From: Elephas maximus indicus
Taxonomy: Eukaryota; Chordata; Mammalia; Proboscidea; Elephantidae
Reading direction: 5' to 3'
Length of the DNA stretch: 64,000 bases
Assembly: GCF_024166365.1 (NCBI RefSeq)
Contig: NC_064835.1
Coordinates: 64,646,607-64,710,606 of the forward strand
Of this stretch, positions 31,201 to 42,189 are shown one piece after another. The notes under the pieces are model-generated. The model saw nothing but the letters and a program-made list of their open reading frames with translations. It searched no databases and had not been told where the DNA came from. A program made the position numbers and the translations under genes. The first letter of the stretch is position 1; every line of letters starts with the position of its first letter.

Positions 31201-32605
31201 GATGCAACGCTGGAAGCGCTCACTCATCTTTGTCAAGAAATTTAGAAGACAGCTACCTGGCAACCAACAGGAAGAGATCCATATTTGTGCCCATTCCAAA
31301 GAAAGGTGATCCAATAGAATGTGGAAATTACTGAACAATATCATTAATATCACATGCAAGTAAAATTATGCTGAAAATAATTTAAAAATAGCTGCAGCAG
31401 TACATCCACAGAGGATTGCCAGAAATTCAAGCTAGATTCCGAAGAGGACGTGTAACGAGAGATATCATTGTTGATATAAGATGGATCTTGGCTAAAAGCA
31501 GAGATTACCAGAAAGATGTTTACCTGTGTTTTATTGACTATGCAAAGGCATTTGACTGCATGGATCATAACAAATTATGGATAACATTGTGAAGGATGGG
31601 AATTCCAGAACACTTAATTGTGCTGGTGAAGAACCTGTACACATGCCAAGAGGCAGTCATTCAAACAGAACAAGGGGATTCTGTATGGTTTATAAAATCA
31701 GGACAAGTGCACACTGGGGTTGTATTCTTTCACCATACTTATTACTGAGTAAATAATCCAAGAAACTGGACCATATGAAGAAGGATGCAGCATCAGGATC
31801 TGAGGAAGACTCATTAACAACCTGTGTTATGCAGATGTCACAACCTCCTTGCTGAAAATGAAGAGGACTTGAAGAACTTACTGATGAAGATCAAAGACTA
31901 TAGCTTTCAGTGTGGATTACACCTCAACATAAAGAAAACAAAAATACCCACAAATGGACCAATAAACAACCTCATGATAAATGGAGAAAACGTTGAAGTT
32001 GTCAAGGATTTCATTGTACAATCAATGCCCATGGAAACAGCATTCAAGAAGTCAGACGACTTACTGCATTGGACAAATCTGTGGTAACAGACCTCTTTAA
32101 AGTGTTAAAAAGCAAATATGTCACTTTGAAGACTAAGGTGCATCTCACCAAAGCCATGGTGTATTCAATCGCCTCACACACATGAAAAAGCTGGACAATG
32201 AATAAGGAAGGCCAAAGAAGAATTGATGCCTTTGAATTATAGTATTATTGGCCAAACATATTGAATATACATACCATGGACTGCCAGAAGAATGAACAAA
32301 TCTCTCTTGGAAGAAGTACAACCAGAATGCTCTTTGGAAGAGAGGATGGCGAGACGTAGTCTCACATACTTTGGACATGTTATCAGGAGGGATCAGTCCC
32401 CGGAGAAGGGCATCATGCTTGGTAAAGTAGAGGGTCAGTGAAAAAGGAGACCCTCAATGAGATGGATTGACACAGTAGTTGCAACAATGGGCTCAAACAA
32501 TGCAACGATTGTGAGGATGATGCAGGACTGGGCAGTGTTTCGTTCTGTTGTACATAGGGTCACTATGAGTCAGAAGCGACTCGACAGCACCTAACAACAA
32601 CATAA
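28263..32605 (+). mobile_element. Near full-length RTE (BovB-like) LINE, interrupted and decayed
   Basis: The 5' UTR begins with two 30-base copies of a CTGTCAGTTTGTCATACTG unit (28263 and 28293) and is broken at 28580 by an opposite-strand RTE. It resumes at 29761. The endonuclease region follows (translated GIWNGKIGNK, then NQIDHI near 30460), then reverse transcriptase (LCFIDYAKAFDC near 31520, with LAENEEDLKNLLMKI near 31850). The 3' end at 32605 has the tail GAGTCAGAAGCGACTCGACA. Removing the insertion leaves about 3.16 kb, close to full RTE length. Frameshifts and stops make it a pseudogene. RTE LINEs encode one endonuclease/RT protein and supply the machinery used by SINEs that share their tail. 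Confidence 0.85.
28580..29760 (-). mobile_element. 5'-truncated RTE LINE inserted in the 5' UTR of another RTE
   Basis: On the minus strand it runs from RT sequence at 29760 (translated PEHLIVLMKNLYIDQEAVIQ and GVRQDCILSPHLFNLYAGQI) through FAESEEDLKHLL and LRLNIKKTKI to the 3' tail at 28580 (GAGTCAGAAC then AACAACAACT). An open frame of 138 residues remains at 29313-28897, but the first half of the ORF is missing. Confidence 0.85.
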
Positions 32606-32653
32606 TGTTTGAGCACATACTGCTTTCTTATAAGCCATAACCAAGCTACCAAT
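32606..32653. other. Short spacer between RTE copies
   Basis: Unassigned bases separating a plus-strand RTE tail from a minus-strand RTE tail. Confidence 0.4.
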
Positions 32654-32840
32654 GTCAAAAGATGTCGTTAGGTGCCGTTGAGTTGGTTCCAACTCTATGT
32701 ACAAACACTTCTCGGTCCTGCGCGATCCTCACAATGGTTGTTATGCTTGAGCCCATTGTTGCAGCCACTGTGTCAATCCATCTAGTTGATGGTTTTCCTC
32801 TTTTTCTCTGGCCCTTTGCTTTACCAAACTTAACGTCAAA
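32654..32840 (-). mobile_element. RTE LINE 3' end fragment, antisense
   Basis: 'gttaggtgccgttgagttgg', 'gcgatcctcacaatggttg' and 'tttgctttaccaaact' match the reverse complement of the RTE 3' region at 32400-32600. Confidence 0.85.
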
Positions 32841-33680
32841 AGTACATCATGTGAAATCAGGGGTAGGGAGCTAACAAAACCCATTATGTAAAATGTTCTC
32901 AAAGAAACTTTCCCTTAAGCAAGTTAATCATTACCACCTGTTCTCAGAACAAAACCCACATCTAGCCTTTCAACAAATCACAGAAGGTTCACCGTTTCCA
33001 GATATCCCGCCCTCAGCTATCTTGCCTCACCAAGCACCAATCAGAATATTATGCTGTTAGTTCCTGGTTTGACAATATAAACATTGCATAGATGCCTGTG
33101 ATTCTTCAGAGCATTTGATTGCATTCTGTGAGCTCTAACACATCCTAAGTTTAAACTGTATCTTCCCTTTAACAGAGTCCACAGTTTTTTACTCTTTGAC
33201 AAGGCAAGGGATGATAGTGTCTTGGACCAAGGTAGTAAGAGTAGGAATGGAGAGAACAAGACAGATCTGAGAGGGAATAGGAGAAAAATTCTGTACAGCA
33301 GGTGGAGTAATCAAGTTGCTTGACAGAGAACCTGGCCATTATGTGTTGCTGGAGGAAAATCTTTGGCTTGAATGGAGTGGTTGATTGATTGATTCACTCA
33401 TTCGTTCATTCATTTAACCAACATTTAAAGAGTGCCCTGCATGTGACAGACATTGGCCAGATTCAAGTTTTCGAGAAGGGTCCCAAGTAGGGAGTAAAAG
33501 TTAATTTCACTGGGGAGAAGCAAGAGACCCTGTTGATCTAGGGAAAGTCCAAATTATGGCCTATTTTTAAAGAAGTACGGTTTGGCCCTATTCAAATACA
33601 TAAAGTAACATGAACCTGCTCTCAGGCAGAGCTAAAATTGGATCTAAGAAACAACTAGCTGCTTGCAAATATGATATGAC
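32841..33680. other. Intergenic, possible old LTR at about 32870-33190
   Basis: 'caccaatcagaata', 'caatataaacattg' and the following 'gtgagctctaacaca' have the look of an LTR promoter, but I cannot assign a family. The rest is unrecognised. Confidence 0.3.
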
Positions 33681-33910
33681 TAAAGTGATTTAAAGGAGCC
33701 CTGGTGGTGCAGTGGTTAAAGAGCTCAGCTGCTAACCAAAAGTGGACAGTTTGAACCCACCAACTGCTCCTCGGGAGAAAGATGTGACAGTCTGCTTTCA
33801 TAAAGATTTACAGCCTTGGAAACCCTATGGGGCAGTTCTACTCTGCCCTGTAGTGTCACTATGAGTAGCAATCGACACAGTGGCCATGGGTTTGATTTTT
33901 AAAGTGATTT
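33681..33910 (+). mobile_element. AfroSINE, longer subtype, with target-site duplication
   Basis: TAAAGTGATTT flanks the element at 33681-33691 and 33900-33910. The body runs from 'aggagccctggtggtgcagt' through 'gtctgctttcataaagatt' to the 'ggtttga' tail. Confidence 0.93.
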
Positions 33911-34191
33911 GAAAAGAGCCAGTTTTCTTTGTGGTTATACATCCCTGCTGCAACGTCTCTACCTTATTTGTATGGCAGGCTTTCTTCAAACTTTTCCTGC
34001 ACAGCCCAGTTTGTGCAGAAATAAGCCCTGAGTGAGAAGGTATGCACCCAAACTTTATTTCTCAAGGATCATGACTCATACCAGTGTCGTTATAGTAAAC
34101 CCCTCTGCATTTTGCTTAGGGTAACTTGAAACACATTCTGTTTCTTGCTACAAAAGAAACTTGGTTATGACACTCAAGGTGTCTTAAGCAC
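33911..34191. other. Intergenic, nothing recognised
   Basis: Short unassigned stretch. Confidence 0.4.
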
Positions 34192-34402
34192 CATTGTTGT
34201 TGTTGAGTGTTGTTGATTCCAACTCATAGTGACCCTGACCCTGTAGGGCAGAGTAGAACTGCTTCATAGGGTTTTTCCTAGACTGTAATCTTGACGGGAG
34301 TAGATTGCCAGGTGTTTTCTCCCTCAGAGCTGCTGGTGGGTATGAACCACCAACATTTTGGTTAGCAGCTGGGCATTTAACCATTGTGCCACCAGGGCTC
34401 CT
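34192..34402 (-). mobile_element. AfroSINE, longer subtype, antisense
   Basis: 'ttgattccaactcatagtg', 'cagagtagaactgcttcat', 'gattgccaggtgttttctcc' and 'attgtgccaccagggctcc' show a full-length minus-strand copy. Confidence 0.9.
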
Positions 34403-34956
34403 TAAGTACCACCAGTATCTTATGTTTCAGCCTACTATCCCTTTGGAATTATGGTTGAGCTCGGACCAGAGAGAAGAGAGGGAGTGGAGAATATGAGGAG
34501 TTAGAGCCTTGGTGTAGCCCAGAAAACTGCACAGAGAGCAAGATGAGGTCTAGATGTATGTGTGTGTGTATTATTGTCAAGGGATTTTTGGGGTCTGTGG
34601 TACCTGGGTCATCCTGAAAGACTAACCATCAGGCTGCCACGTATAGGTATACAGGTGGTGCACTGAACAACTCTACAGGGTGATCCTCATATACCACATC
34701 CCTATCAAAGTCAGGACCTCGAGCTGGAGGAACTGAAAAACAGGCGGTCAATCTGCTTCAGCTCAGGAAGTCCCCAAGGATGAGAGTTATACTCTGTAGA
34801 CAGTCTGGCTGACATGCAGACATTATAAGTCTTTATGTAGTTAAGTTTATCAGTTCTTTCCTTCATGGCTTCTAGCTTTGGTATCTTAATAAGTGAGCCC
34901 ATACTCATCCTAAAGTTATATAAAGATTTACCTGTTTTTGCTTAGATTTACCTGTA
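34403..34956. other. Intergenic, nothing recognised
   Basis: A short TG-rich patch lies near 34555. Otherwise unassigned. Confidence 0.4.
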
Positions 34957-35484
34957 CTTCTTAGTTATCTGGTGCTGCTATAACCAAAATATCACAAGTG
35001 ATGACGTCATCAAACAGAAGTTTATTCTTTCACAGTCTAATAGGCTGCAAGTCCAAATTCAAGGCATCAGCTCCAGGGGAAGGTTTTCTCTCTCTCTGTC
35101 GCCTCTGGGGGAAGGTCCATGTCATCAATCTTCCCCTGGTTGAAGAGTGTCTCAGTGCATGGACCCTGAGTCCAAAGGACATGCTATTCTCCTGGCTCTT
35201 GTTTCTTGGTGGTATGAGGGTCCCACGTCTCTCTGCTCACTTCTCTCTTTTAATATCTCAAAAGAGTTTGGTGTAAGACACAACCTAATCTTGCAGATTG
35301 AGTCCTGCCTCACTAATATAACTGCTTCTAATCCTGCCTCATTAACATCATAGGGATCGGATTTATAACACATAGGGAAATCACATCAGATGACAAAATG
35401 GTGGACAATCACACAATACTAGAAACCATGGCCTAGCCAAATTAACACATATTTTGGGGAGACACAGTTCAAGCCGTGGTATTC
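34957..35484 (-). mobile_element. ERVL-MaLR-like solitary LTR, antisense
   Basis: On the minus strand it begins near 35484 with GGCTTGAACTGTGTCTCCC, contains a polyadenylation-type GAATAAAC and ends CAGCACCAGATAACTAAGA. It aligns along its length with the LTR at 36942-37447, in opposite orientation. The start and the 'cagcac...actaaga' end are MaLR-like. No internal retroviral genes adjoin it. The family is likely Afrotheria-specific (inference). Confidence 0.75.
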
Positions 35485-36215
35485 CACCCTTATCCTGAGG
35501 TTATATAAAAATTTATCTATATTTGCTTAGATTTACCTATATTTTACCAGCTGAGTTTGCTCAATTCTTAAAACTCTCCCTGGAGTTACTGATTAGTGTC
35601 TCCTCTGGGAGAGAAAAAGAAACAAACAACAAGCGGAGCCCTCCCCGACTTGGACAATTTAAGAAAAACTTATTGAATCATCCAGGTAAACCCATTTTTG
35701 ATCTATGAGCTCAGGTCTGGGCAGAAGAATCTGGTGGGTCTGGGTTGTGTTGAGGGGAAGGAGTAGGGATGTTAACCTGGTTAGATCCTAGTTTCTGTAT
35801 AGTCATTTACAGATTTAACTTCTTTGAGCCTTTGTTTCCTCATCTGCAAGATGAAGATAACCATAGTTTGTAGTAAAGATAAAACAAGAATAAAATTATA
35901 TAAAGCACTACTTTAGGGTCTTCCAAGATTAGGAGTGCCTCTCCTGTCTGGCCTAGACGGGAGTTTTATTCTTTTGATCACAGCAAGTAAGAATTTGCAG
36001 CACATCAGGAGACAGTCTGCTCGGAAAGATTTTACTCCTTTATTTCCCATCAAATGCTTTAATGTCTACTCTCTGCCTGCCCTCTGCAGGTGAGATTCCT
36101 CAATTATCTGAATTGTCCAGGGCCATGGTGTGGGCTCAGCTTTCTAGATTTTGGAGGCTGACAACAGAAGGTACCTACTTCCCACAGTCAAGTAAGCAAG
36201 GAGGAAAAAATGCCC
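35485..36215. other. Intergenic with a MIR at about 35780-35920
   Basis: 'ctttgagcctttgtttcctc' and 'atctgcaagatgaagataac' mark a MIR core in plus orientation. The remainder is unassigned. Confidence 0.5.
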
Positions 36216-36372
36216 CATTCTGGTGGCATAGTGGTTAAGAGCTGGGCTGCTAACCAAAAAGGTTGGCAGTTTGAATCCACCAGCCACTCCTTGGAAACCC
36301 TATGGGGCAGTTCTACTCTGTCCTATAGGGTCGCTAAGAGTTGGAATTGACTAGACGGCAACAGGTTGTTGG
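36216..36372 (+). mobile_element. AfroSINE
   Basis: 'ttctggtggcatagtggtta', 'gcagttctactctgtccta' and 'gaattgactagacggcaac' show a full-length copy. Confidence 0.92.
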
Positions 36373-36805
36373 TTTTTAATCCCTGGAACCTTTGAGTATT
36401 ACCTGTTATGGCAAAGTATGTGATTAGGTTAAGGATCTTAAGGACAAGAGCTTATCCTGATTATCTGGGTGAGCTCTAAATGTAATCACATATATCCCTT
36501 TAAGAGAGAGCCAGAGGGAGGTTAGACAGACACACACAGAGGAGAAGGCAATGTGAAAACAGATGCAGAGATTGGAGTGATATGGTCACAAGCCAAGGAA
36601 TGCCAAAAACTGCTTATAGCCACCAGAACCTGGAAGAGGCAAGGAACCACCTCTGCCCTAGAGCCTCCAGAGGGAACATAGTCCTGCTAACACCTTGATT
36701 TTGGATTTCTGACCTCCAGAAATGTGAGAGAATACATTTTGATTGTTTTGAGTTGCCAAGGTTGTTTTAATTTGTTAGGACAGCACTGGGAAATGAATAC
36801 ATCAA
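36373..36805 (+). repeat. MLT1-type MaLR LTR fragment
   Basis: 'atgtgattaggttaaggatc', 'gagctctaaatgtaatcac', 'gattggagtgatatggtcac', 'caagccaaggaatgcc' and 'cttgattttggatttctgac' follow the MLT1 LTR order. The 5' part is lost at the AfroSINE. Confidence 0.7.
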
Positions 36806-36941
36806 GCCTCTGACAATACAACCAGATCTTTGTTGAAACAGGAATGTTCAGACCACTTTCCCTATTTACCGTTTCTGGACAGAAATGAAGGGTCAGCTCT
36901 GCAACCTCATTGAGAGAGTAAGGCACAAGCTTGATACTTGT

Positions 36942-37447
36942 CATGGATTGAATTGTGTCCTCCCAAAATATCTGTCAACCTGGCTAAGTCATGATTCCCT
37001 TGTATAACTGTATGATTGTCTACCATTTTATCATCTGATGTGGTTTCTGTATACGTTGTAAATCTTATCACTATGATGTAATATGATGGATTACCAGCAG
37101 TTATATTGATGAAGTCTACAAGATTAGGTAGTGACTTAAGCCAATCTCTCGAGATATAAAAGAGAGAGGTGAGCAGAGATATGCAGTGACCTCATACCAC
37201 CAAGAAAGCAGTGCTGGGAGCAGAGTGCATCCTTTGGACCTGAGGTTCCTGTGCTGAGATGACTGATGACAAGGGAAGACTGATGACAAGGACCTTCCTC
37301 CAGAGCCAACAGAGAGAGAAAGCCTTCCCCTGGAGCTGACGCTCTGAATCGGGACTTGTAGCCTACTTGACTGTGAGAGAATAAACTTCTCTTTGTTAAA
37401 GCCATTCATTTGTGGTATTTCTGTTACAGCAGCACTAGATGACTAAG
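36942..37447 (+). mobile_element. ERVL-MaLR-like solitary LTR
   Basis: It begins TGTCATGGATTGAATTGTG and ends CAGCACTAGATGACTAAGACA-like, about 506 bases, with 'agagaataaac' near the 3' side as a possible polyadenylation signal. It pairs with the inverted copy at 34957-35484. No viral coding sequence is attached. Confidence 0.8.
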
Positions 37448-37645
37448 ACAATACTGTTTTCCAATTGCAACATTAAAAAAAAGGAGTAACCGAAAAAAAA
37501 AAAAAAAAGAAAAAAAAAGGTGGGGGGGCAAGGACCTTCCTCCAGAGCTGACAGAGACAAAGCTTTCCCCTAGAGCCAGCACCCTGAGTTTGGGTGTCTA
37601 GCCATCTAAACTATGAGAAAATAAATTCGTTTGTTAAAAAAAAAA
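37448..37645 (+). repeat. Partial third copy of the LTR 3' region with A-rich junctions
   Basis: 'aaggaccttcctccagagc', 'agctttcccctagagcc' and 'gagaaaataaattcgtttg' repeat the segment seen near 37288-37400. It is bounded by A-rich stretches at 37493-37518 and 37635-37650. Confidence 0.7.
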
Positions 37646-38679
37646 AAAAAGGAGCAACCATGATTGTTAACCAGAGACAGCCTCTAACAGGGAACATGAA
37701 AACACTGCATGATTTCTATGTCCTCTTTCTTCTGAAAAAGGCCACACAGATCCTTGTGAAACTTACTAAGAACTACAGACACTGCTCTCTCTGGTCATCT
37801 CATCTGCTTTCCTTAGAAAGAAAACTGCTGATGTAATGAATGTCAGAGGGTCTCAATTTCTCATCAGAGGAATTTTCCTGAGACTCTACCAGAATAGACA
37901 CTTAGTAAGCACTCAATAAATAGAAACTGTTAGTATCCATTCAGGCATGGCTGCTAATACAGTGAAAAGGAGTGTGTTAGGTCAGAGCGGGTGGCGGCTG
38001 GGTCTGAAATTCCCCTGCAAGCCCTCAGCCTGAGCAGGGAGTGAGAGCAGCATATCTGCCGCACTGCAGGGAGCACAGCCCTGTGATGAATGCACGCTGC
38101 TCAGTCTGCACAATCCTCCTTTTGAATTTATTCCAGAGGATGGAGAGTTTCTAGACAGGATGAAGGAAAGCCTACACACTAAAACAGAAGTCAAGGCATC
38201 AGAGAGAGCCGTGGAAGACCCAAACCAAGATGACAGAGTGAGGAATAGAACAGGAATAAAACCTTTTCCAAAGCTGGGTTATCTCCTCTTCTGGAAGAGG
38301 CCACAATAGCCCCAAAGGGCACCAATTTTAACACATGTGAAAGAACCTGTTTCTTTCATCCCAGGGAGAAGAGTCTGCGTATTCGTGCTGTATGGCTCCC
38401 TGCTAAGGCACAGACAGAGCTGACGTTGACAATGAGGAGCCTGTGTGAGGACACAGATGAGCCAGAGAGCTTCCTGAAGCCCACATACTAAAGGACTCTT
38501 GTGGATCCACAGGAAGATAAAATGGTACCACCAAAAAAGGCTTAAAAAACACCTCTAGGAGCTAAGACCGCAACAAACTGATAGCATTTTCATTGCTTCC
38601 CTCCTTGACTGAAGGCTGGGACTTTGAACAAGAAAAGACAAGAGAAGTGAGTATTTGCCTTATCAGTTATTCTTAAAGT
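37646..38679. other. Intergenic, nothing recognised
   Basis: About 1 kb of apparently unique sequence with no exon signals. Confidence 0.4.
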
Positions 38680-38850
38680 GAGTGGTTAATCTGTAGGTCT
38701 CCTGAATCAGAATCTTCTTATAAAACATGGGGACACCTGGGTCGCCCTTCACTCACAGACCTGTTGGATCAAATCTCTGGGAACAGCCCAGGAATCTGGA
38801 TTTTAAAATCTCCTTAGTTATTCTTATGCAGACTAAAGACCAGAGTCACT
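38680..38850 (+). repeat. MER5A-like hAT element
   Basis: 'gtctcctgaatcagaatctt', 'acctgggtcgccctt' and 'gaatctggattttaaaatct' match MER5A in order. The terminus is degraded. Confidence 0.6.
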
Positions 38851-39087
38851 GACCTAGGTGGTGTCAAAGAACATTTGGGATCAGAACCTAAAATACCAGA
38901 TGAATGCACACTTGAGTCCAGATGGACTACATTTCAGAAGAGCTGAGAAGGCTGTTTGTCTGGAGGTTGGCTTTAAGGGGTAAAAAGGGAGATGAGGGAG
39001 GTGGGAGAGTAGGTGAGGGAGATAAAATTCAGCTAAAAACTGTAAAACCAGAAGGACAAGAAAAGAACAATGGCAGCAGTGTAAGAG

Positions 39088-39300
39088 GGTGGCTTTGGTG
39101 TCAGACTACCTGGATACAAATCTTAGCTCTCATTGCCTAATAGGGCTAAGTCTTGGACGAGTTACCTTACCTTCCTGAGCCTCAGTTTCCTTCTCTGTAA
39201 AGTGGGGAAAATAGAAATATATGCTTTGTACGATAAGTGCTTTACATCTATGTGCCTGATGCAGAGTGGGCATTCAATAAATACTGACCATTATTATTAC
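39088..39300 (+). repeat. MIR SINE, nearly full length
   Basis: 'gtgtcagactacctggatac', 'gagcctcagtttccttctct', 'gtaaagtggggaaaatag' and 'gggcattcaataaatactg' run in MIR order. Confidence 0.9.
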
Positions 39301-40454
39301 TATTAGAATGTATGACTAGTGTTTCATAAGATTAAAGCCTTAGAACTGTAGCCACAAATAATGTTTATGGTCTTTGACATCTACGAACTTGTCAGAGGCA
39401 TTTGAGGTTTTAACAGTAAAGGGATTTACATAAACTCAACTAGTATATGAACAAGATACTCCTTGTTGAAAGAAGTGTAGCTACCAGAAGGAGGGACAAA
39501 TAGTCCTGTAGATCAAGATGTAGCCCTGCATGTAAATCCTCACCAAACTCATGTAAGAAAGGCTCTGGGGGAGGATAAAAGAAGAGGGCAAACAAGGATG
39601 TGATTAATGGTGGTGATGATTTTAGTGCAAGGCAAGCTGAGGTGGTGAGGAGAGACTTCCACTCTGTAGACATTTGGGGAAGTTATGCTATCTCAGAGAT
39701 ATGAACCTACTAATGCCTTGACTTACAGACAATTCCATCTCTCAGATGATGGCCTGAGAAACAAAGTATCTGGCATGGAAGCTAATCCTGACCAACAAGA
39801 AAGAACTAGTTGAAGAAGCAGACAAAGCAGGAAGACTGGGGGGGTCATCTTCAGGATGAGTGCTCGCCAGGGCAAGGACCAGTTTTCAAGGCCCAAACCA
39901 TGTTACTAATGTGAGGCTCTGACTTTCTATAACATACCCTATTAATCAAGTTCCCCCCAAATTAGGGAACACACCTAATTCATTGACCCTGGAAAATCCT
40001 TGCCCTTCCCAAGAGCTTTCTTCCTATAGTGCCCGCTGAAGAAGACCTCTTGAGGTTCTTTACATCTTTAGTTTGAGAAAAACAGGACTGACCCAAAGAC
40101 CCTGCTGAGACAACAGGACAAGCCAGGACAGTCTTTCATGCCTAGAGTCACAGTACTTCATAGCTGCTGTTCCCTCTTGCCCAATAGTTACCTGAATGTC
40201 TGATCCAGAAATCAGATCCTATTGAAGCCCCAAATATTTGAAAATACATTTCCTTCCAATGTAACCCCTTGTAATTCCTCTTTCCTGTAGGTTAGGCTCT
40301 AAGATCAATCCTTACCCATATTGAACCCTCCTTTCAGTGGTTTTAGGATTTCAGTGGTTTTAGGATTATTTGTCAGAGAATCCTTAGTTTGTGCCACCCA
40401 GCATATAAGACAAAAAGGGGAAAAGACATTAAAAAACAAGAGTCATATAACATG
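39301..40454. other. Intergenic, nothing recognised
   Basis: No recognised repeat or gene in about 1.15 kb. Some may be decayed MaLR internal sequence. Confidence 0.35.
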
Positions 40455-40531
40455 GCTATTGTAGTGTTTTCGTTCTGTTGTACATAGTGTCGCTATGAGT
40501 TGGAACTGACTTGATGGCACCTAACAACAAC
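40455..40531 (+). mobile_element. RTE LINE 3' tail fragment
   Basis: 'tcgttctgttgtacatag' and 'gagttggaactgacttgatg' end in 'ctaacaacaacaa', as at 32540-32605. Confidence 0.85.
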
Positions 40532-40539
40532 AAGCTTAA

Positions 40540-42170
40540 TTTTTTCACTACCCATTCCATGTCCCTCTTACCCTCTGCCAGTATAAAGGCTAGGCTGATT
40601 TGAGTCCTTGTTGATCTTGTCTTTATTGTATTACTGCAGTTTTCCAACTGTTAGGACTATTGGGCAAGAGAGTTACAAGGGTCACTGCAATCAATTTCCT
40701 GCTTCCAAACAGAAGTCCTCCTTGCCCACACTGTGTAGGAGCAACTCAATTTTCTCCTGGTAAACAAGACCAACCATTCCCATTTGGTACAGTGACCCCT
40801 TTCCCTCCCTGTTGGTTCAGTGGCATGAGGAACCCCCAAAGGTCTTATTCCCTCGTGTATATATTCCTCTCTTGGGCCCTTGGACTTTCAAAAAGACCGA
40901 GGCCAAGATCACAGGAATGGAAAGTAAAAATCCTTCAAATGGATGGGCACTGCCACCTCTACTCCTCTCCTTGGTGCCCAAATCCATGTGTTTTGGCCAT
41001 GGGGGAGATGGCACCATATATTGGCCTCTGTTTAAGGCATAGAAAGCATTCCAGAGGACAACATCCAAACTTCTCAGGATGTTGCCTCCAGCTGGTGCCA
41101 TAACTAGTCTTTAACAGATTATTCCAATCATCAAGCTAGCTGCTTCTAGGCTTTTGGGGAGAGCATATGGTAAGATTTGTAAAGTCTGTGGGCATGAGCC
41201 CATTGTTCATTTATTTTACCATAAATGTGTCTCCTTGTCAAAGCGATGCTGTGAGGTATTCCATGGTGATGGATAAGGCCATCCATAATGGTGGCACTGT
41301 CAGAAACCACTGTAACAGAAATCCTATCATCTTAGACTGAAAGGGAGAGACAGGATGAAATGAAGGAAAGCTATCTGCCTCCTGGGATTCTATAGGCAGG
41401 CAACAGGCCAATGGAGCTACTTGGTTGTGAGCATCTGCTGTCATCCATGAAAAGGACCATCCCACGAGCAGTTCAGAGATCGACATGGCTTTCGGAAGGA
41501 GCACGGAAGTAGGGCTACAGCCTCCTAGGATTCAAAGGGTGAAGCCACTGCCACCATCTCAGTTCTAGAGGGTGGGGCTGCCACTCAAGTGGGACAGAAA
41601 ATGGGGTCACCACACAAAATTAAGGAGGTAGGGCTGCGGTGTCAGTGGGCCAGGAAAACAGAATCACCTGGGGTGAAGGGAGTAGGGTCGCCACACAGAA
41701 TCTGGAAAGCTTGGCCAATGCGCAGAGTCCAGAGGATGGAATCATTGCCCACAAGGTCCCTGAGAACAGAAGATTCTTTTTAAGCCTTGAGAGTTAATGA
41801 GATTTGCTCTGCTGGATTTTGGTCTTGCTTGGTATTGGGATCCCTTCTTTTCCTCCAATTTCTCCCATTTGGAACAAAAATGTTTACCCTGTGTCTGTTC
41901 CACCATTGTACTTTGGTAGCAGGTAACTCGTGTTCTAGGTTTCACAGGTTCACAGATGGAAAGGAATTTTACCCTAGGATGGAATACACCCAGAGTCTCA
42001 CCAATACTTAATTTTGATGATTCAGAAGATGAGATTTTGGGCTTGGGTTGATGCTGAATGAAGGGGCTAAGACTTTTGGGGATGATGTGATAAGGTGAAC
42101 GTGTTTTGTACTGGAAAGGACATTTAAATCCATGATCTGTTTTGGTGCTGAAGCAATTGGACATCCATAA
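40540..42170 (+). repeat. Probable ERVL-MaLR internal region, decayed
   Basis: The right part has the series 'ggtcttgcttggtattggg', 'caatttctcccatttggaac', 'ccaccattgtactttgg' and 'ggaaaggacatttaaatcc', which resembles the 3' end of THE1/MST/MLT1 internal sequences. The part at 41180-41520 ('ggtattccatggtgatgg') fits the same body. MaLR internals carry no usable viral genes and none is open here. Assignment is by texture and left limits are uncertain. Confidence 0.55.
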
Positions 42171-42189
42171 GCAAAAAGATTAACCACAG

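Noticed and set aside
28263..32605. Active RTE LINE
   Set aside because: Although near full length, it has stops and frameshifts in both enzyme domains and is broken by another insertion.
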